A DNA stretch of 64,000 nucleotides from Paenibacillus xylanexedens. GTDB lineage: Bacteria > Bacillota > Bacilli > Paenibacillales > Paenibacillaceae. The translations under genes and the position numbers were made by a program. How positions within the stretch are numbered: the first letter of the stretch is position 1; every line of letters begins with the position of its first letter. Positions 8,967 through 16,526 of the stretch are shown here, in pieces. Under the pieces are notes generated by a model. That model searched no databases. It was not told the DNA's origin and was given only the letters and a program-made list of their open reading frames with translations. Location of the stretch: contig NZ_VEIO01000005.1 in the NCBI RefSeq assembly GCF_007680605.1, positions 124,001-188,000 of the forward strand, written 5' to 3'.

Positions 8967-10352
8967 ATGAAGGAAGCTCGTGTACAGGTGAAAGTACCTC
9001 TTGCCCCGCGGCCCGGAATGCAGGGATCAGAGGAGAGTTCAACTCAGGATGCAGAGAAAGACAGGTTGGCTTCTGAGAAGAAGAGAGGTAACTCGTTACA
9101 GATGGCGAAGGTGCAAATAGTAATGGGGAGCAAGCAAGAAACGGTACATGCGAAACGTGGGGAACATGTAGCGAAGGAACCGAAACGGGAAGCCACAGAG
9201 CATAATAATGTCCCGCTTATTGAGTTGGATGCGTTTCGTAAGGTGAAACGTCGTCGTATGCGTTCATTCGGTCGCCGTCACCGCTGGGGGCGCCACCCAG
9301 GGCGTTGGCAGCCCGCAGTAGCGGTATCAGCACTGCTTGTTCTGGCGATATGCATTCCGGTCATTCTGGTGTGGCCGCGGGCAGGCGAACAGGTAAAATC
9401 AACGCCTGCTTCTACAGGTATGAACTCTGGTACCAGTCTACAGTCTCCTAATCCTGTACCTGCAGCGCCTGTAAGCTATCCTGAGCCGAAGGTGCGTATT
9501 TACTTGTCTGCTACCGGGACAACGTTGGAATTACCGCTTGAGACATATGTGACGGGAGTAGTTGCTGCGGAGATGCCAGCAGACTTCAAGTTAGAAGCGT
9601 TAAAAGCGCAAGCGATAGCTGCTCGCACATTTATCGTGAGAAGACTTGTTGCAAATGATACAAGTGGCGTGCCTTCAGGCATAGCAGATGTCACGGATAC
9701 GATTAGTCATCAGGTCTTCATTCCACCAGATCAGGTAAAGGCAGATTGGACAAGGCTAGGTAAAACGAAGGAATGGCAAAAACTTCAGCAGGCCGTTCGT
9801 GAAAGCCGCGACGCAGTTATGACGTATCAGGGTCGTGCGATCACAGCATCATTTTTCTCAACCAGCAATGGATATACGGAAAATGCAGAGGATGTGTGGG
9901 GCAACGTTGTTCCCTATTTGAAAAGTGTAGCTAGCCCATGGGATAAAGAGCTTGCACCAGGTTTTGAAGAAACAATTACGATGAAACGCAGTGAAATTTT
10001 GCGGAAGATGAACCTGGATGCAATTCCCGTCTCAGCAGAAAAGAACGGTTCCTGGATCAAAGTGTTATCTACAACCAAAGGGCATCGTATTAAAGAAATG
10101 CAGATTGCAGGTGAAACGTTCAGTGGCCCGGAAGTCCGCAAACGCCTCGGGCTCAGATCCAGCCAATTCAGCTGGAGAACAGTAGGCGATGAAGTGCAGA
10201 TTACAACGTATGGTTACGGCCATGGAGTGGGTATGAGTCAATGGGGAGCAAATGGTATGGCGCAGGAGGGGCACACGGCTACAGAGATTCTGAAACATTA
10301 TTACACGGGAATCTCGTTTGGACAGGCATCCAGGATGCTAGCCTCAAAATAA
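8967..10352 (+). CDS. spoIID: Stage II sporulation protein D (peptidoglycan lytic transglycosylase)
   Basis: SpoIID acts in the mother cell with SpoIIM and SpoIIP during engulfment, cleaving glycan strands at the septum. The C-terminal SpoIID domain (about residues 175-455) is intact: YVTGVVAAEMPADFKLEALK holds the conserved catalytic-type Glu, and YGYGHGVGMSQWGANGMA is the family signature. A membrane helix spans about residues 116-136. Unusually, about 110 residues of charged cytoplasmic sequence precede it, ending in a very Arg-rich stretch (RRRMRSFGRRHRWGRH). B. subtilis SpoIID, at about 340 residues, lacks such an extension. Confidence 0.93.
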   Translation: MKEARVQVKVPLAPRPGMQGSEESSTQDAEKDRLASEKKRGNSLQMAKVQIVMGSKQETVHAKRGEHVAKEPKREATEHNNVPLIELDAFRKVKRRRMRSFGRRHRWGRHPGRWQPAVAVSALLVLAICIPVILVWPRAGEQVKSTPASTGMNSGTSLQSPNPVPAAPVSYPEPKVRIYLSATGTTLELPLETYVTGVVAAEMPADFKLEALKAQAIAARTFIVRRLVANDTSGVPSGIADVTDTISHQVFIPPDQVKADWTRLGKTKEWQKLQQAVRESRDAVMTYQGRAITASFFSTSNGYTENAEDVWGNVVPYLKSVASPWDKELAPGFEETITMKRSEILRKMNLDAIPVSAEKNGSWIKVLSTTKGHRIKEMQIAGETFSGPEVRKRLGLRSSQFSWRTVGDEVQITTYGYGHGVGMSQWGANGMAQEGHTATEILKHYYTGISFGQASRMLASK

Positions 10353-10446
10353 GAGAAGAGATGATTAGATTGATAACTATGAAGGATGTTTCTCTACTAC
10401 CCTCCCACTACGGAGCTTTTAAGATTTGGCTATATATGATGAGTAA

Positions 10447-10642
10447 AGTGAAATTGTACGGAGAGCGTAGGGGACAGAAAAGGCCTGTAGAAACGAAGTT
10501 GAAAGCTTTCTGAAAGAAAGCTGCATCGGAAGCATAAACTTGCCTTTACTACCGAGTTTCACCTTTGAATAAGGAGATCGAAGAAATTCGGGTAGTAACC
10601 AGCGGTCGAAAGGTTTTCTGGCCCCGGAGCGGTGCACGCACT
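10447..10642 (+). repeat. Structured intergenic repeat, copy 1
   Basis: Shares the motif order ACGGAGAG, GACAGA, an AGCTTTCT/AGAAAGCT hairpin, CATCGGAAGCATA, a long bulged hairpin and AGCGGTCGAAAGG with the copy at 16261. The central stem pairs TTACTACCGAGTTTC (10546-10560) with GAAATTCGGGTAGTAA (10583-10598) around an inner CCTT/AAGG hairpin. The basal stem is weak here (AGTG/CACT). It fills the gap between spoIID and spoIIQ. Confidence 0.8.
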
Positions 10643-10699
10643 AACCACCCATATATAGCACTCTTTGAAAGCTGCGTGAAAATTTTTAGAGTCGCGCGT

Positions 10700-10728
10700 G
10701 TATAAAAGAGTTGCACCCGGTAACACTT
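10700..10728 (+). promoter_or_regulatory. Predicted SigF promoter of spoIIQ
   Basis: GTATA at 10700-10704 and GGTAACACTT at 10719-10728, 14 bp apart, fit the forespore SigF pattern (GYWTA, then GGNNANANTW). spoIIQ is SigF-dependent in B. subtilis. The implied leader is very short, beginning close to the ribosome binding site. Confidence 0.5.
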
Positions 10729-10746
10729 GTTACTGAGGTGATCAAG

Positions 10747-11484
10747 ATGAATGAAAACAACAAAAAATCAATCCAAGAAGAAACTCCTAAAACAACTCAA
10801 GGAGTACCGGCGGCTCAGCCCTCTTCATGGAGAAAAGCAATGTCCAAACGTTGGGTTTTCCCGGCAGTCTACATCGCAGCAGCAGGCATTATACTAACTC
10901 TAGTGTGGGTCTATCAGGGAACAGGCGATAAAGCGCTGAACCCGGACTCTCCTAAAGAATCAGTAGAAACCGGCGCAGCGAGCAATGAGGGAGCCGTTAC
11001 AGGTGGGGATCAGGAAAGTATGGAAGTTGTTGCAAAGTCGGAAAATTTTGTTTGGCCAGTAGCATCTCCGTCCGAGATCTCGGTTGTGAAACCATTCTAT
11101 GACAACGAGGCTTCAAGTGAAGAGCATGAAGCAGCGATGGTGCAGTACAATGACACATTTATTCCCAATACGGGTGTCGACCTGGCACGCGGCGATAACA
11201 AATCATTTGAAGTCAAGGCAGCACTCAGCGGTAAAGTTACACGTGTTGAGCAAAATCCGCTTACAGGTCAAGTCGTGGAGATTACTCACAGCGATAACCT
11301 GAAAACCGTATACCAAAGCCTTGCGGACGTCAAAGTAAAACAGGACGATGAAGTGAAGCAAGGAGATGCGATTGCATCTGCCGGTGTGAGCGAGCTTGGC
11401 AAAAACCTGGGGAACCACCTTCACTTTGAAGTTTATGAAGATGGTCAGCCTGTAAACCCGCAAGGATATCTTCCGGAAAAATAA
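10747..11484 (+). CDS. spoIIQ: SpoIIQ-like forespore protein with degenerate M23 domain
   Basis: SpoIIQ spans the forespore membrane and pairs with mother-cell SpoIIIAH in the engulfment channel. The protein has a cytoplasmic tail, one membrane helix (about residues 38-58) and an extracellular LytM/M23 domain (about 130-240). The second zinc motif survives as GNHLHFEVYEDG, but the first position is NTGVDLA, with Asn where active peptidases have His, so a structural role is likely, as in B. subtilis SpoIIQ. I chose ATG 10747 because GAGGTG at 10735-10740 fits it; 245 residues. Confidence 0.88.
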   Translation: MNENNKKSIQEETPKTTQGVPAAQPSSWRKAMSKRWVFPAVYIAAAGIILTLVWVYQGTGDKALNPDSPKESVETGAASNEGAVTGGDQESMEVVAKSENFVWPVASPSEISVVKPFYDNEASSEEHEAAMVQYNDTFIPNTGVDLARGDNKSFEVKAALSGKVTRVEQNPLTGQVVEITHSDNLKTVYQSLADVKVKQDDEVKQGDAIASAGVSELGKNLGNHLHFEVYEDGQPVNPQGYLPEK

Positions 11485-11511
11485 ATGATTTTTACCGCAC
11501 TAACAGGATGG

Positions 11512-11539
11512 GCAGGGGTGAATAACCTCTGCTTTTTTT
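11512..11539 (+). terminator. Terminator downstream of spoIIQ
   Basis: 8-bp stem GCAGGGGT / ACCTCTGC with loop GAATA and seven Ts. Confidence 0.88.
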
Positions 11540-11592
11540 ATGCTTTTCAGAAAATAATGGGACCTTCGAAGCTTGTCACACCTCTAAACCGC

Positions 11593-11620
11593 GAATATAT
11601 AGGCATGCTCCTCATATAAT
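11593..11620 (+). promoter_or_regulatory. Predicted SigE promoter of spoIIID
   Basis: GAATAT at 11593-11598 and CATATAAT at 11613-11620, 14 bp apart, match the mother-cell SigE pattern (KMATATT and CATACAMT). spoIIID is SigE-dependent in B. subtilis, and the distance to the gene is right. Confidence 0.6.
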
Positions 11621-11655
11621 GTACCAAACTATCCACACAGTAGGGAGGCGGGAGC

Positions 11656-11943
11656 GTGCACGATTACATCAAGGAACGGACCATCAAAATTGGTCGCTGC
11701 ATTGTTGAGACAAGAAATACGGTCCGTACCATTGCCAAAGAATTCGGCGTGTCAAAGAGTACTGTGCATAAGGATCTGACGGAGCGTCTGCCGGAAATCA
11801 ACCCTGATCTTGCTGACCAGGTCAAACACATTTTGGAATATCATAAGTCGATCCGTCATTTGCGGGGCGGTGAAGCGACCAAAATCAAGTACAAAAAAAC
11901 GAGTGGAAAAAAACGTGAGGTGCTGGCTTCCGCCAAATCATAA
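11656..11943 (+). CDS. spoIIID: Stage III sporulation transcriptional regulator SpoIIID
   Basis: SpoIIID is a small mother-cell DNA-binding protein that represses or activates many SigE genes and helps switch on SigK. The helix-turn-helix is clear at about residues 21-42 (TVRTIAKEFGVSKSTVHKDL), followed by the basic tail HLRGGEATKIKYKK. The length of 95 residues is normal. Start GTG 11656 follows GGGAGGCGGGAG. It lies directly upstream of mbl, as in B. subtilis. Confidence 0.96.
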   Translation: MHDYIKERTIKIGRCIVETRNTVRTIAKEFGVSKSTVHKDLTERLPEINPDLADQVKHILEYHKSIRHLRGGEATKIKYKKTSGKKREVLASAKS

Positions 11944-11985
11944 GCAAGTTCTTCGAGAACTAGGCCAAAAAGCTCACAGCATGGA

Positions 11986-12015
11986 TTGAATCCCTCCCCT
12001 GAAGTATGATATGTT
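11986..12015 (+). promoter_or_regulatory. Predicted SigA promoter upstream of mbl
   Basis: TTGAAT at 11986-11991 and TATGTT at 12010-12015 with an 18-bp spacer; a moderate match. It would separate mbl expression from sporulation-specific spoIIID. Confidence 0.35.
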
Positions 12016-12163
12016 AAAAGCTGGTACAGGATCGAATTATGACATCTTATCAGCCCGATTTTTACATATATATGTTGCACTTTGTCGAACGAGCGGTGAC
12101 GTGATAAGAGACACTTTTTCACAGGATACGCTGACCAAATAATATCACTTTGGGGGCTCTTTT

Positions 12164-13162
12164 ATGTTTAGCAAGGATATCGGTATTGATCTTGGCACGG
12201 CAAACGTGCTTATTCACGTGAAAGGAAGCGGAGTTGTGCTCAATGAACCTTCCGTCGTGACCATTGAAAGCGATACGAAGCGGGTCCTTGCTGTAGGGGA
12301 AGAGGCGCGTCGTATGGTGGGGCGTACGCCGGGTAACATTGTTGCCATTAGACCGCTGCGCGATGGGGTTATTGCGGACTTCGAAATTACGGAAGCCATG
12401 CTTAGACATTTCATTAGTCGTGTAGGGGCAAGAAGCTGGTACAGCCACCCGCGAATTTTGATCTGTGCACCAACGAATATCACTTCCGTAGAGCAAAAGG
12501 CCATCCGTGAAGCTGCGGAGCGCAGCGGTGCCAAAGAAGTATTCCTGGAAGAAGAGCCGAAAGCGGCTGCTATCGGAGCAGGTATGGATATTTTCCAGCC
12601 GAGCGGCAATATGGTCGTGGATATCGGCGGCGGAACGACTGACGTTGCAGTCCTGTCTATGGGCGACGTAGTCACCGCCTCTTCTATTAAAGTTGCGGGG
12701 GACAAGTTCGACGAAGCGATTATCAAGTATATTAAAGCCAAATACAAACTCATGATCGGAGAACGTACAGCCGAAGATATCAAAATCGCGATTGGCACCG
12801 TTAACCCGGCGGGTCTTCAAGCCGAGATGGATGTTCGCGGCCGCGATATGGTAACCGGTCTGCCGGTTACAGTCACTGTGTCAGGTAGTGAAGTGCAGGA
12901 AGCGCTATGGGATTCCGTGCAATCCATTATCGTTGCGGCCAAGTCGGTACTGGAGCGCACACCACCTGAACTGTCTGCGGACATTATTGACCGTGGTGTC
13001 GTTTTGACTGGTGGAGGTGCATTGCTGAACGGATTGGATGAACTGTTGTCCAATGAATTGCATGTTCCGGTATGGGTTGCAGAGGATCCGATGCACTGCG
13101 TGGTAAAAGGAACTGGCATTATGCTGAATAATTTGGATCAAGTGGTTAAGAAAAAGTTCTAG
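12164..13162 (+). CDS. mbl: MreB-family actin-like shape protein Mbl
   Basis: Mbl forms membrane-associated filaments that guide sidewall peptidoglycan synthesis. Actin-fold motifs are in order: phosphate-1 DIGIDLGTANVLIHVKG at the N-terminus, phosphate-2 VVDIGGGTTDVAVLSMG (about residue 155), and the adenosine-binding VVLTGGGALLNGLDE (about 282). The length of 332 residues and the position between spoIIID and flhO identify Mbl rather than MreB. A strong ribosome binding site (TGGGGGC) precedes the ATG. The end of the gene overlaps a SigD promoter. Confidence 0.94.
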   Translation: MFSKDIGIDLGTANVLIHVKGSGVVLNEPSVVTIESDTKRVLAVGEEARRMVGRTPGNIVAIRPLRDGVIADFEITEAMLRHFISRVGARSWYSHPRILICAPTNITSVEQKAIREAAERSGAKEVFLEEEPKAAAIGAGMDIFQPSGNMVVDIGGGTTDVAVLSMGDVVTASSIKVAGDKFDEAIIKYIKAKYKLMIGERTAEDIKIAIGTVNPAGLQAEMDVRGRDMVTGLPVTVTVSGSEVQEALWDSVQSIIVAAKSVLERTPPELSADIIDRGVVLTGGGALLNGLDELLSNELHVPVWVAEDPMHCVVKGTGIMLNNLDQVVKKKF

Positions 13163-13173
13163 TCTGCCGATAT
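13147..13173 (+). promoter_or_regulatory. Predicted SigD promoter of flhO-flhP
   Basis: TAAG at 13147-13150 and a perfect GCCGATAT at 13166-13173, 15 bp apart, match the flagellar SigD consensus (TAAA, N15, GCCGATAT) at 11 of 12 positions. The -35 lies within the last codons of mbl. Confidence 0.7.
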
Positions 13174-13185
13174 AAAAAGCAATAG

Positions 13186-13204
13186 GTTCACCGCTGAGGT
13201 GAAC
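13186..13204 (+). other. Hairpin in the flhO leader
   Basis: Perfect 7-bp stem GTTCACC / GGTGAAC with a GCTGA loop and no T-run, in the transcribed leader just after the SigD promoter. It may affect leader stability; function unknown. Confidence 0.45.
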
Positions 13205-13264
13205 AGAACGGACAAACAGCTACCTGCTATGCAGGGACAAGCGTTTGAGGAGAGGGGTTCATTC

Positions 13265-14149
13265 ATGTTAAGAGGTCTGTACACCGCTGCTGCGGGAATG
13301 ATCACAGAGCAACGCCGCCATGACACTGCTACACAGAATATCGTAAATATGAACACAACGGGATACAAACAGGTGAACAGTGTAAACCGCTCCTTCCCGG
13401 AAATGCTCATTACTTTAACGGGCGGGGATGCCAATCTTCCAACAAAGCGGCTGGGCAAACTCAACTCGGGCGTATTTGCCGAGGAAAGCTTATCCATGAA
13501 TGTTCAAGGCGCTCTTATGGAAACGAAGCGAAATAGTGATTTTGCAGTCTCTTCCAATATAAATGTGGATGATCCACAAACATTGGAGCCTATTCCGTTT
13601 GATGCTTCCGGCAAATTTGTAGGGGCAGATGGAACGGTAACATACCAGCCACAAGCCTATTTTACGGTTCGTGATGCAGGTGGTAATACCCGTTATACAC
13701 GTGATGGTCATTTTGAAGTGAGCGCAACCGGACAGCTTCTTACTTCCACCGGTTCCCAGGTAATGGATATGGACGGGCAACCCATTGTATTGACAGGTTC
13801 TGTGGAGCAATTTAAAGTGGATGAGATAGGCCGCCTTGTTAATGCGGTTACAGGTGCACCAACCGACGTTAGGCTTGGAATCAGCATTATTGACCAGCCG
13901 AATCAGCTAGTTCGTCAAGGAGACGGTAATTATAGTCTGAATGAAGAGGATGGAGCAACTGCACGTATGATGGGTGCTGCGGATGTTGTCCAGATCCATC
14001 AAGGTTATCTGGAAGGATCGAATGTGGACGCCTCACAGGCTACCGTTGACATGAATGCTGCATTTCGTGCCTATGAAGCGAATCAGAAGGTCATTCAGTT
14101 CTATGATCGTAGTTTGGACAAAGCCGTTAATGAAGTTGGTCGTGTCTAG
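13265..14149 (+). CDS. flhO: Flagellar hook-basal body rod protein FlhO
   Basis: A distal-rod protein of the FlgF/FlgG class. It has the rod N-terminus MLRGLYTAAAGMITEQRRHD, followed by NIVNMNTTGYKQ in place of the usual NIANxNTxGYK, and the C-terminus GYLEGSNVDASQATVDM typical of rod and hook proteins. The frame is open upstream, but ATG 13265 follows GAGGAGAGGGG and aligns with the family start; 294 residues. It is followed by flhP and both are probably expressed from the SigD promoter at the end of mbl. Confidence 0.92.
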   Translation: MLRGLYTAAAGMITEQRRHDTATQNIVNMNTTGYKQVNSVNRSFPEMLITLTGGDANLPTKRLGKLNSGVFAEESLSMNVQGALMETKRNSDFAVSSNINVDDPQTLEPIPFDASGKFVGADGTVTYQPQAYFTVRDAGGNTRYTRDGHFEVSATGQLLTSTGSQVMDMDGQPIVLTGSVEQFKVDEIGRLVNAVTGAPTDVRLGISIIDQPNQLVRQGDGNYSLNEEDGATARMMGAADVVQIHQGYLEGSNVDASQATVDMNAAFRAYEANQKVIQFYDRSLDKAVNEVGRV

Positions 14150-14228
14150 CGCTAACCGTCACCATATAACCGCGTAGTAATGGGCAATAGGCCCTTTGCA
14201 AAGAGAAGCAGGGAGGTAAAGCCACCGC

Positions 14229-15065
14229 ATGAATAATTCCATGATTAGTGCCAAGGTCTCTATGACAGCGATCCAGCAACGGCTGGATGTCATTTCCGAT
14301 AATATTGCCAACGTGAATACGGCAGGCTATAAAAGTAAACAGGCAAGTTTTGAAGATGTATTGACCCGTACACAGCAACAAGATGATAAGTACAAGCAGG
14401 ATGGACGTTCAACACCGATGGGGTACAACCTTGGTTTTGGAGCACGTCTGGTCAATCTCACCAGAGATATGTCCCAAGGCAGCATGATGGAGACAGGCAA
14501 CCCTACAGACCTCGCTATTGAGGGTAATGCGTTGTTTGCTGTTCAGGAAAGGGGTCAGAAAGTGTGGACACGACAAGGGGCATTTCATTTTGTACCGGAT
14601 ATGCGACCGAAGGCAAATCCCAATGATCCTGACCTGATGGTGCTCGTCAATGACGATGGCCATTTTGCTCTGAATCGTCAGGGAGAGCCCGTTACTGCTC
14701 CGAAAGACAGCACAGTTGCTTTTGATGAGAAAGGTAATTTGTTGGTGCGTCAGGGCAATGGCAATGCCGTAATTAGGGGACAACTGCAGATGGTGGATAT
14801 CGAACGTCCTGAAGGACTGGTTCAGTTAGGCGGAAATTTGTTTGGGCTGGATGCCGGGGTAACCGAGGACGATGTGTTTGGGGCGAATGCAGCAACACGT
14901 GAGCCACAGGCATCGATACGTACGGGTTTTCTTGAGCAGTCCAATGTGGATATGACGCAGGAGATGGCGTTGCTCATGCAGGGTCAGCGGACATATCAAC
15001 TGGCGGCACGGGCGCTTACATCCAGTGATTCTATGGCGGGTCTTGCCAATAATATGAGAGCATAA
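14229..15065 (+). CDS. flhP: Flagellar hook-basal body rod protein FlhP
   Basis: The second FlgG-like rod protein. The N-terminal rod signature is QQRLDVISDNIANVNTAGYK and the C-terminus carries TGFLEQSNVDMTQEMALLMQ, both diagnostic of axial flagellar proteins. The length of 278 residues is normal. A good ribosome binding site (AGGGAGGTAAAG) precedes the ATG. The pair flhO-flhP downstream of mbl is the B. subtilis arrangement. Confidence 0.92.
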   Translation: MNNSMISAKVSMTAIQQRLDVISDNIANVNTAGYKSKQASFEDVLTRTQQQDDKYKQDGRSTPMGYNLGFGARLVNLTRDMSQGSMMETGNPTDLAIEGNALFAVQERGQKVWTRQGAFHFVPDMRPKANPNDPDLMVLVNDDGHFALNRQGEPVTAPKDSTVAFDEKGNLLVRQGNGNAVIRGQLQMVDIERPEGLVQLGGNLFGLDAGVTEDDVFGANAATREPQASIRTGFLEQSNVDMTQEMALLMQGQRTYQLAARALTSSDSMAGLANNMRA

Positions 15066-15076
15066 AGGTGAATGGG

Positions 15077-15304
15077 ATGACAGAAACACAGCAGCAGAAC
15101 AGCAAGCCGGAACAGAAGGAAGTCAAGAAGAAAAAGAAGAGTTGGCGGCGCATCGCAAGATGGTTTCTGATTCCGATTTTGCTTGTTCTTGCCCTCGCTG
15201 GCGGAATGGTCGCTGGATATGTGGTACTGGGCAAACAGGATATCGGTTCCGTATGGCAATGGAGTACCTGGAAGCATGTCTATGATCTGGTATTTGCTCC
15301 CTAA
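15077..15304 (+). CDS. EpuA-like small membrane protein (RNA polymerase subunit beta family annotation)
   Basis: A 75-residue protein with a Lys-rich cytoplasmic tail (QKEVKKKKKSWRRIARW), one membrane helix (about residues 34-56) and a short outer tail SVWQWSTWKHVYDLV. This matches the EpuA family (PF11772), often labelled DNA-directed RNA polymerase subunit beta for historical reasons although it has no polymerase domain. An ATG at 15077 fits AAAGGTG better than the GTG at 15068 within that motif. A terminator follows. Confidence 0.7.
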   Translation: MTETQQQNSKPEQKEVKKKKKSWRRIARWFLIPILLVLALAGGMVAGYVVLGKQDIGSVWQWSTWKHVYDLVFAP

Positions 15305-15320
15305 GATAACGAGTTCAGCG

Positions 15321-15352
15321 AAAACTCCTGCGCAGGCAGGAGTTTTCTTTTT
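15321..15352 (+). terminator. Terminator downstream of flhO-flhP-epuA
   Basis: 11-bp perfect stem AAAACTCCTGC / GCAGGAGTTTT, loop GCAG, followed by a T-rich tail. Confidence 0.9.
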
Positions 15353-15577
15353 GGTGTTGAAAACAGTATAATGATGGATGACGTTGAACGTCAGAAGAGG
15401 CCTCCCCTGCGAAAGACATTGCTTGTCATCGCGAAGAGAGACCCCTTATCTCAACCTTCACTACTGCAGTCATGAAGGATATAACTAGTGTTAACCCTAA
15501 ATCAACATTTCATACAACATTAAAAATGAAACTCATTTATATGAGGATCGACTTAATCATGCTCGTTTAATGGTTTC

Positions 15578-15727
15578 CGCACTACAGTAAGTGGAGGGAA
15601 GAGAATCGTTCAAAAGAAGCAAAGCGCTCGCGTTTGTCACAGAATTATACCCATTATAATGGAATCAAAAAAATTCAGGGACAATGGCGATCATAGAACG
15701 ATCTCTTTCCGAAACGACGCTATTGCG
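15578..15727 (+). repeat. Structured intergenic repeat, copy 4
   Basis: A diverged copy directly upstream of fabZ. It keeps GTGGAGGGAAGAG, the AAGCAAAGCGCTCGCG segment, the central long stem and GGCGATC. The central stem pairs TTGTCACAGAATT (15634-15646) with AATTCAGGGACAA (15672-15684). The basal stem pairs CGCACTA (15578) with TATTGCG (ending 15727), one mismatch. The fabZ ribosome binding site lies about 45 bp beyond it. The other 270 bp between the epuA terminator and fabZ show nothing recognisable. Confidence 0.72.
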
Positions 15728-15785
15728 CCGCCATTATTGCATGATGGAGAGCCCTCGTATAAACACCCCGAGAGGAGATTAAATT

Positions 15786-16217
15786 GTGTTAGATATCAAA
15801 CAAATTCAATCGATTATCCCGCATCGCCCGCCGTTCCTGTTGGTGGACCGAATTTTAGAGATGGAGGACGGCAAACGTGCGGTTGGTTTGAAAAATGTAA
15901 CGATTAATGAACCGTTTTTCATTGGACATTTTCCAGAGTATCCGGTAATGCCAGGCGTATTGATCACAGAAGCATTGGCTCAGGTTGGAGCAGCAGCTAT
16001 GCTGAATTTAGAAGCGAACAAAGGCAAAATTGGTTTCTTGGCGGGACTCGACAATTTCCGGTTCCGTGGTCAAGTTGTGCCTGGGGATACGTTAATTCTC
16101 GAAGTAGAAATTACACGTCTGAAAGGTTCGATTGGTAAAGGTCAAGCTACTGCTCGCGTGGATGACAAAATTGTCGCTGAAGGCGAAATCATGTTTGCAC
16201 TGTCAGACCCAAGCTGA
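15786..16217 (+). CDS. fabZ: 3-hydroxyacyl-[acyl-carrier-protein] dehydratase
   Basis: FabZ dehydrates 3-hydroxyacyl-ACP in fatty acid elongation. The hot-dog fold signature HRPPFLLVDRI is present, the catalytic His is in GHFPEYPVMPGV (about residue 48) and the catalytic Glu in ITEALAQ (about 62). The 143-residue length is standard. The start is GTG 15786 after AGAGGAG. It is flanked on both sides by copies of the structured intergenic repeat. Confidence 0.96.
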   Translation: MLDIKQIQSIIPHRPPFLLVDRILEMEDGKRAVGLKNVTINEPFFIGHFPEYPVMPGVLITEALAQVGAAAMLNLEANKGKIGFLAGLDNFRFRGQVVPGDTLILEVEITRLKGSIGKGQATARVDDKIVAEGEIMFALSDPS

Positions 16218-16260
16218 TTACATAGGCATGTATATATCATGCAAATAAGTTGACTAATTC

Positions 16261-16450
16261 TTTACACTTAAACGGAGAGGACAGAGAAAACCTGAAAAAG
16301 CGAAGCGTTCGCCTGAAAGCTTTCTAAAAGAAAGCTACATCGGAAGCATATGCTTATCACCGGATTTTTCCCTTTTAGAAAAGGGAATACAAAAAATCTG
16401 GGGATAACAGCGATTGGAAGGTTGCTCTGTCATTGGAGTGCAGGTGTAAA
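16261..16450 (+). repeat. Structured intergenic repeat, copy 2
   Basis: The best-preserved copy. Terminal arms TTTACAC (16261) and GTGTAAA (ending 16450) are inverted. Inside are ACGGAGAGG, GACAGA, GCGAA-GCG-TTCGC, an AGCTTTCT/AGAAAGCT hairpin, and a long stem pairing TTATCACCGGATTTTT (16354) with AAAAAATCTGGGGATAA (ending 16407) around CCCTTTT/AAAAGGG. CAGCGATTGGAAGGTT follows. It occupies most of the fabZ-to-mutase gap. Confidence 0.85.
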
Positions 16451-16526
16451 TATCTTTAGTGCAACCTATGACTACGCTGAACAGCTACGTGCATAAATAG
16501 AATTTTATATAGACGGAAGGGGCTTA

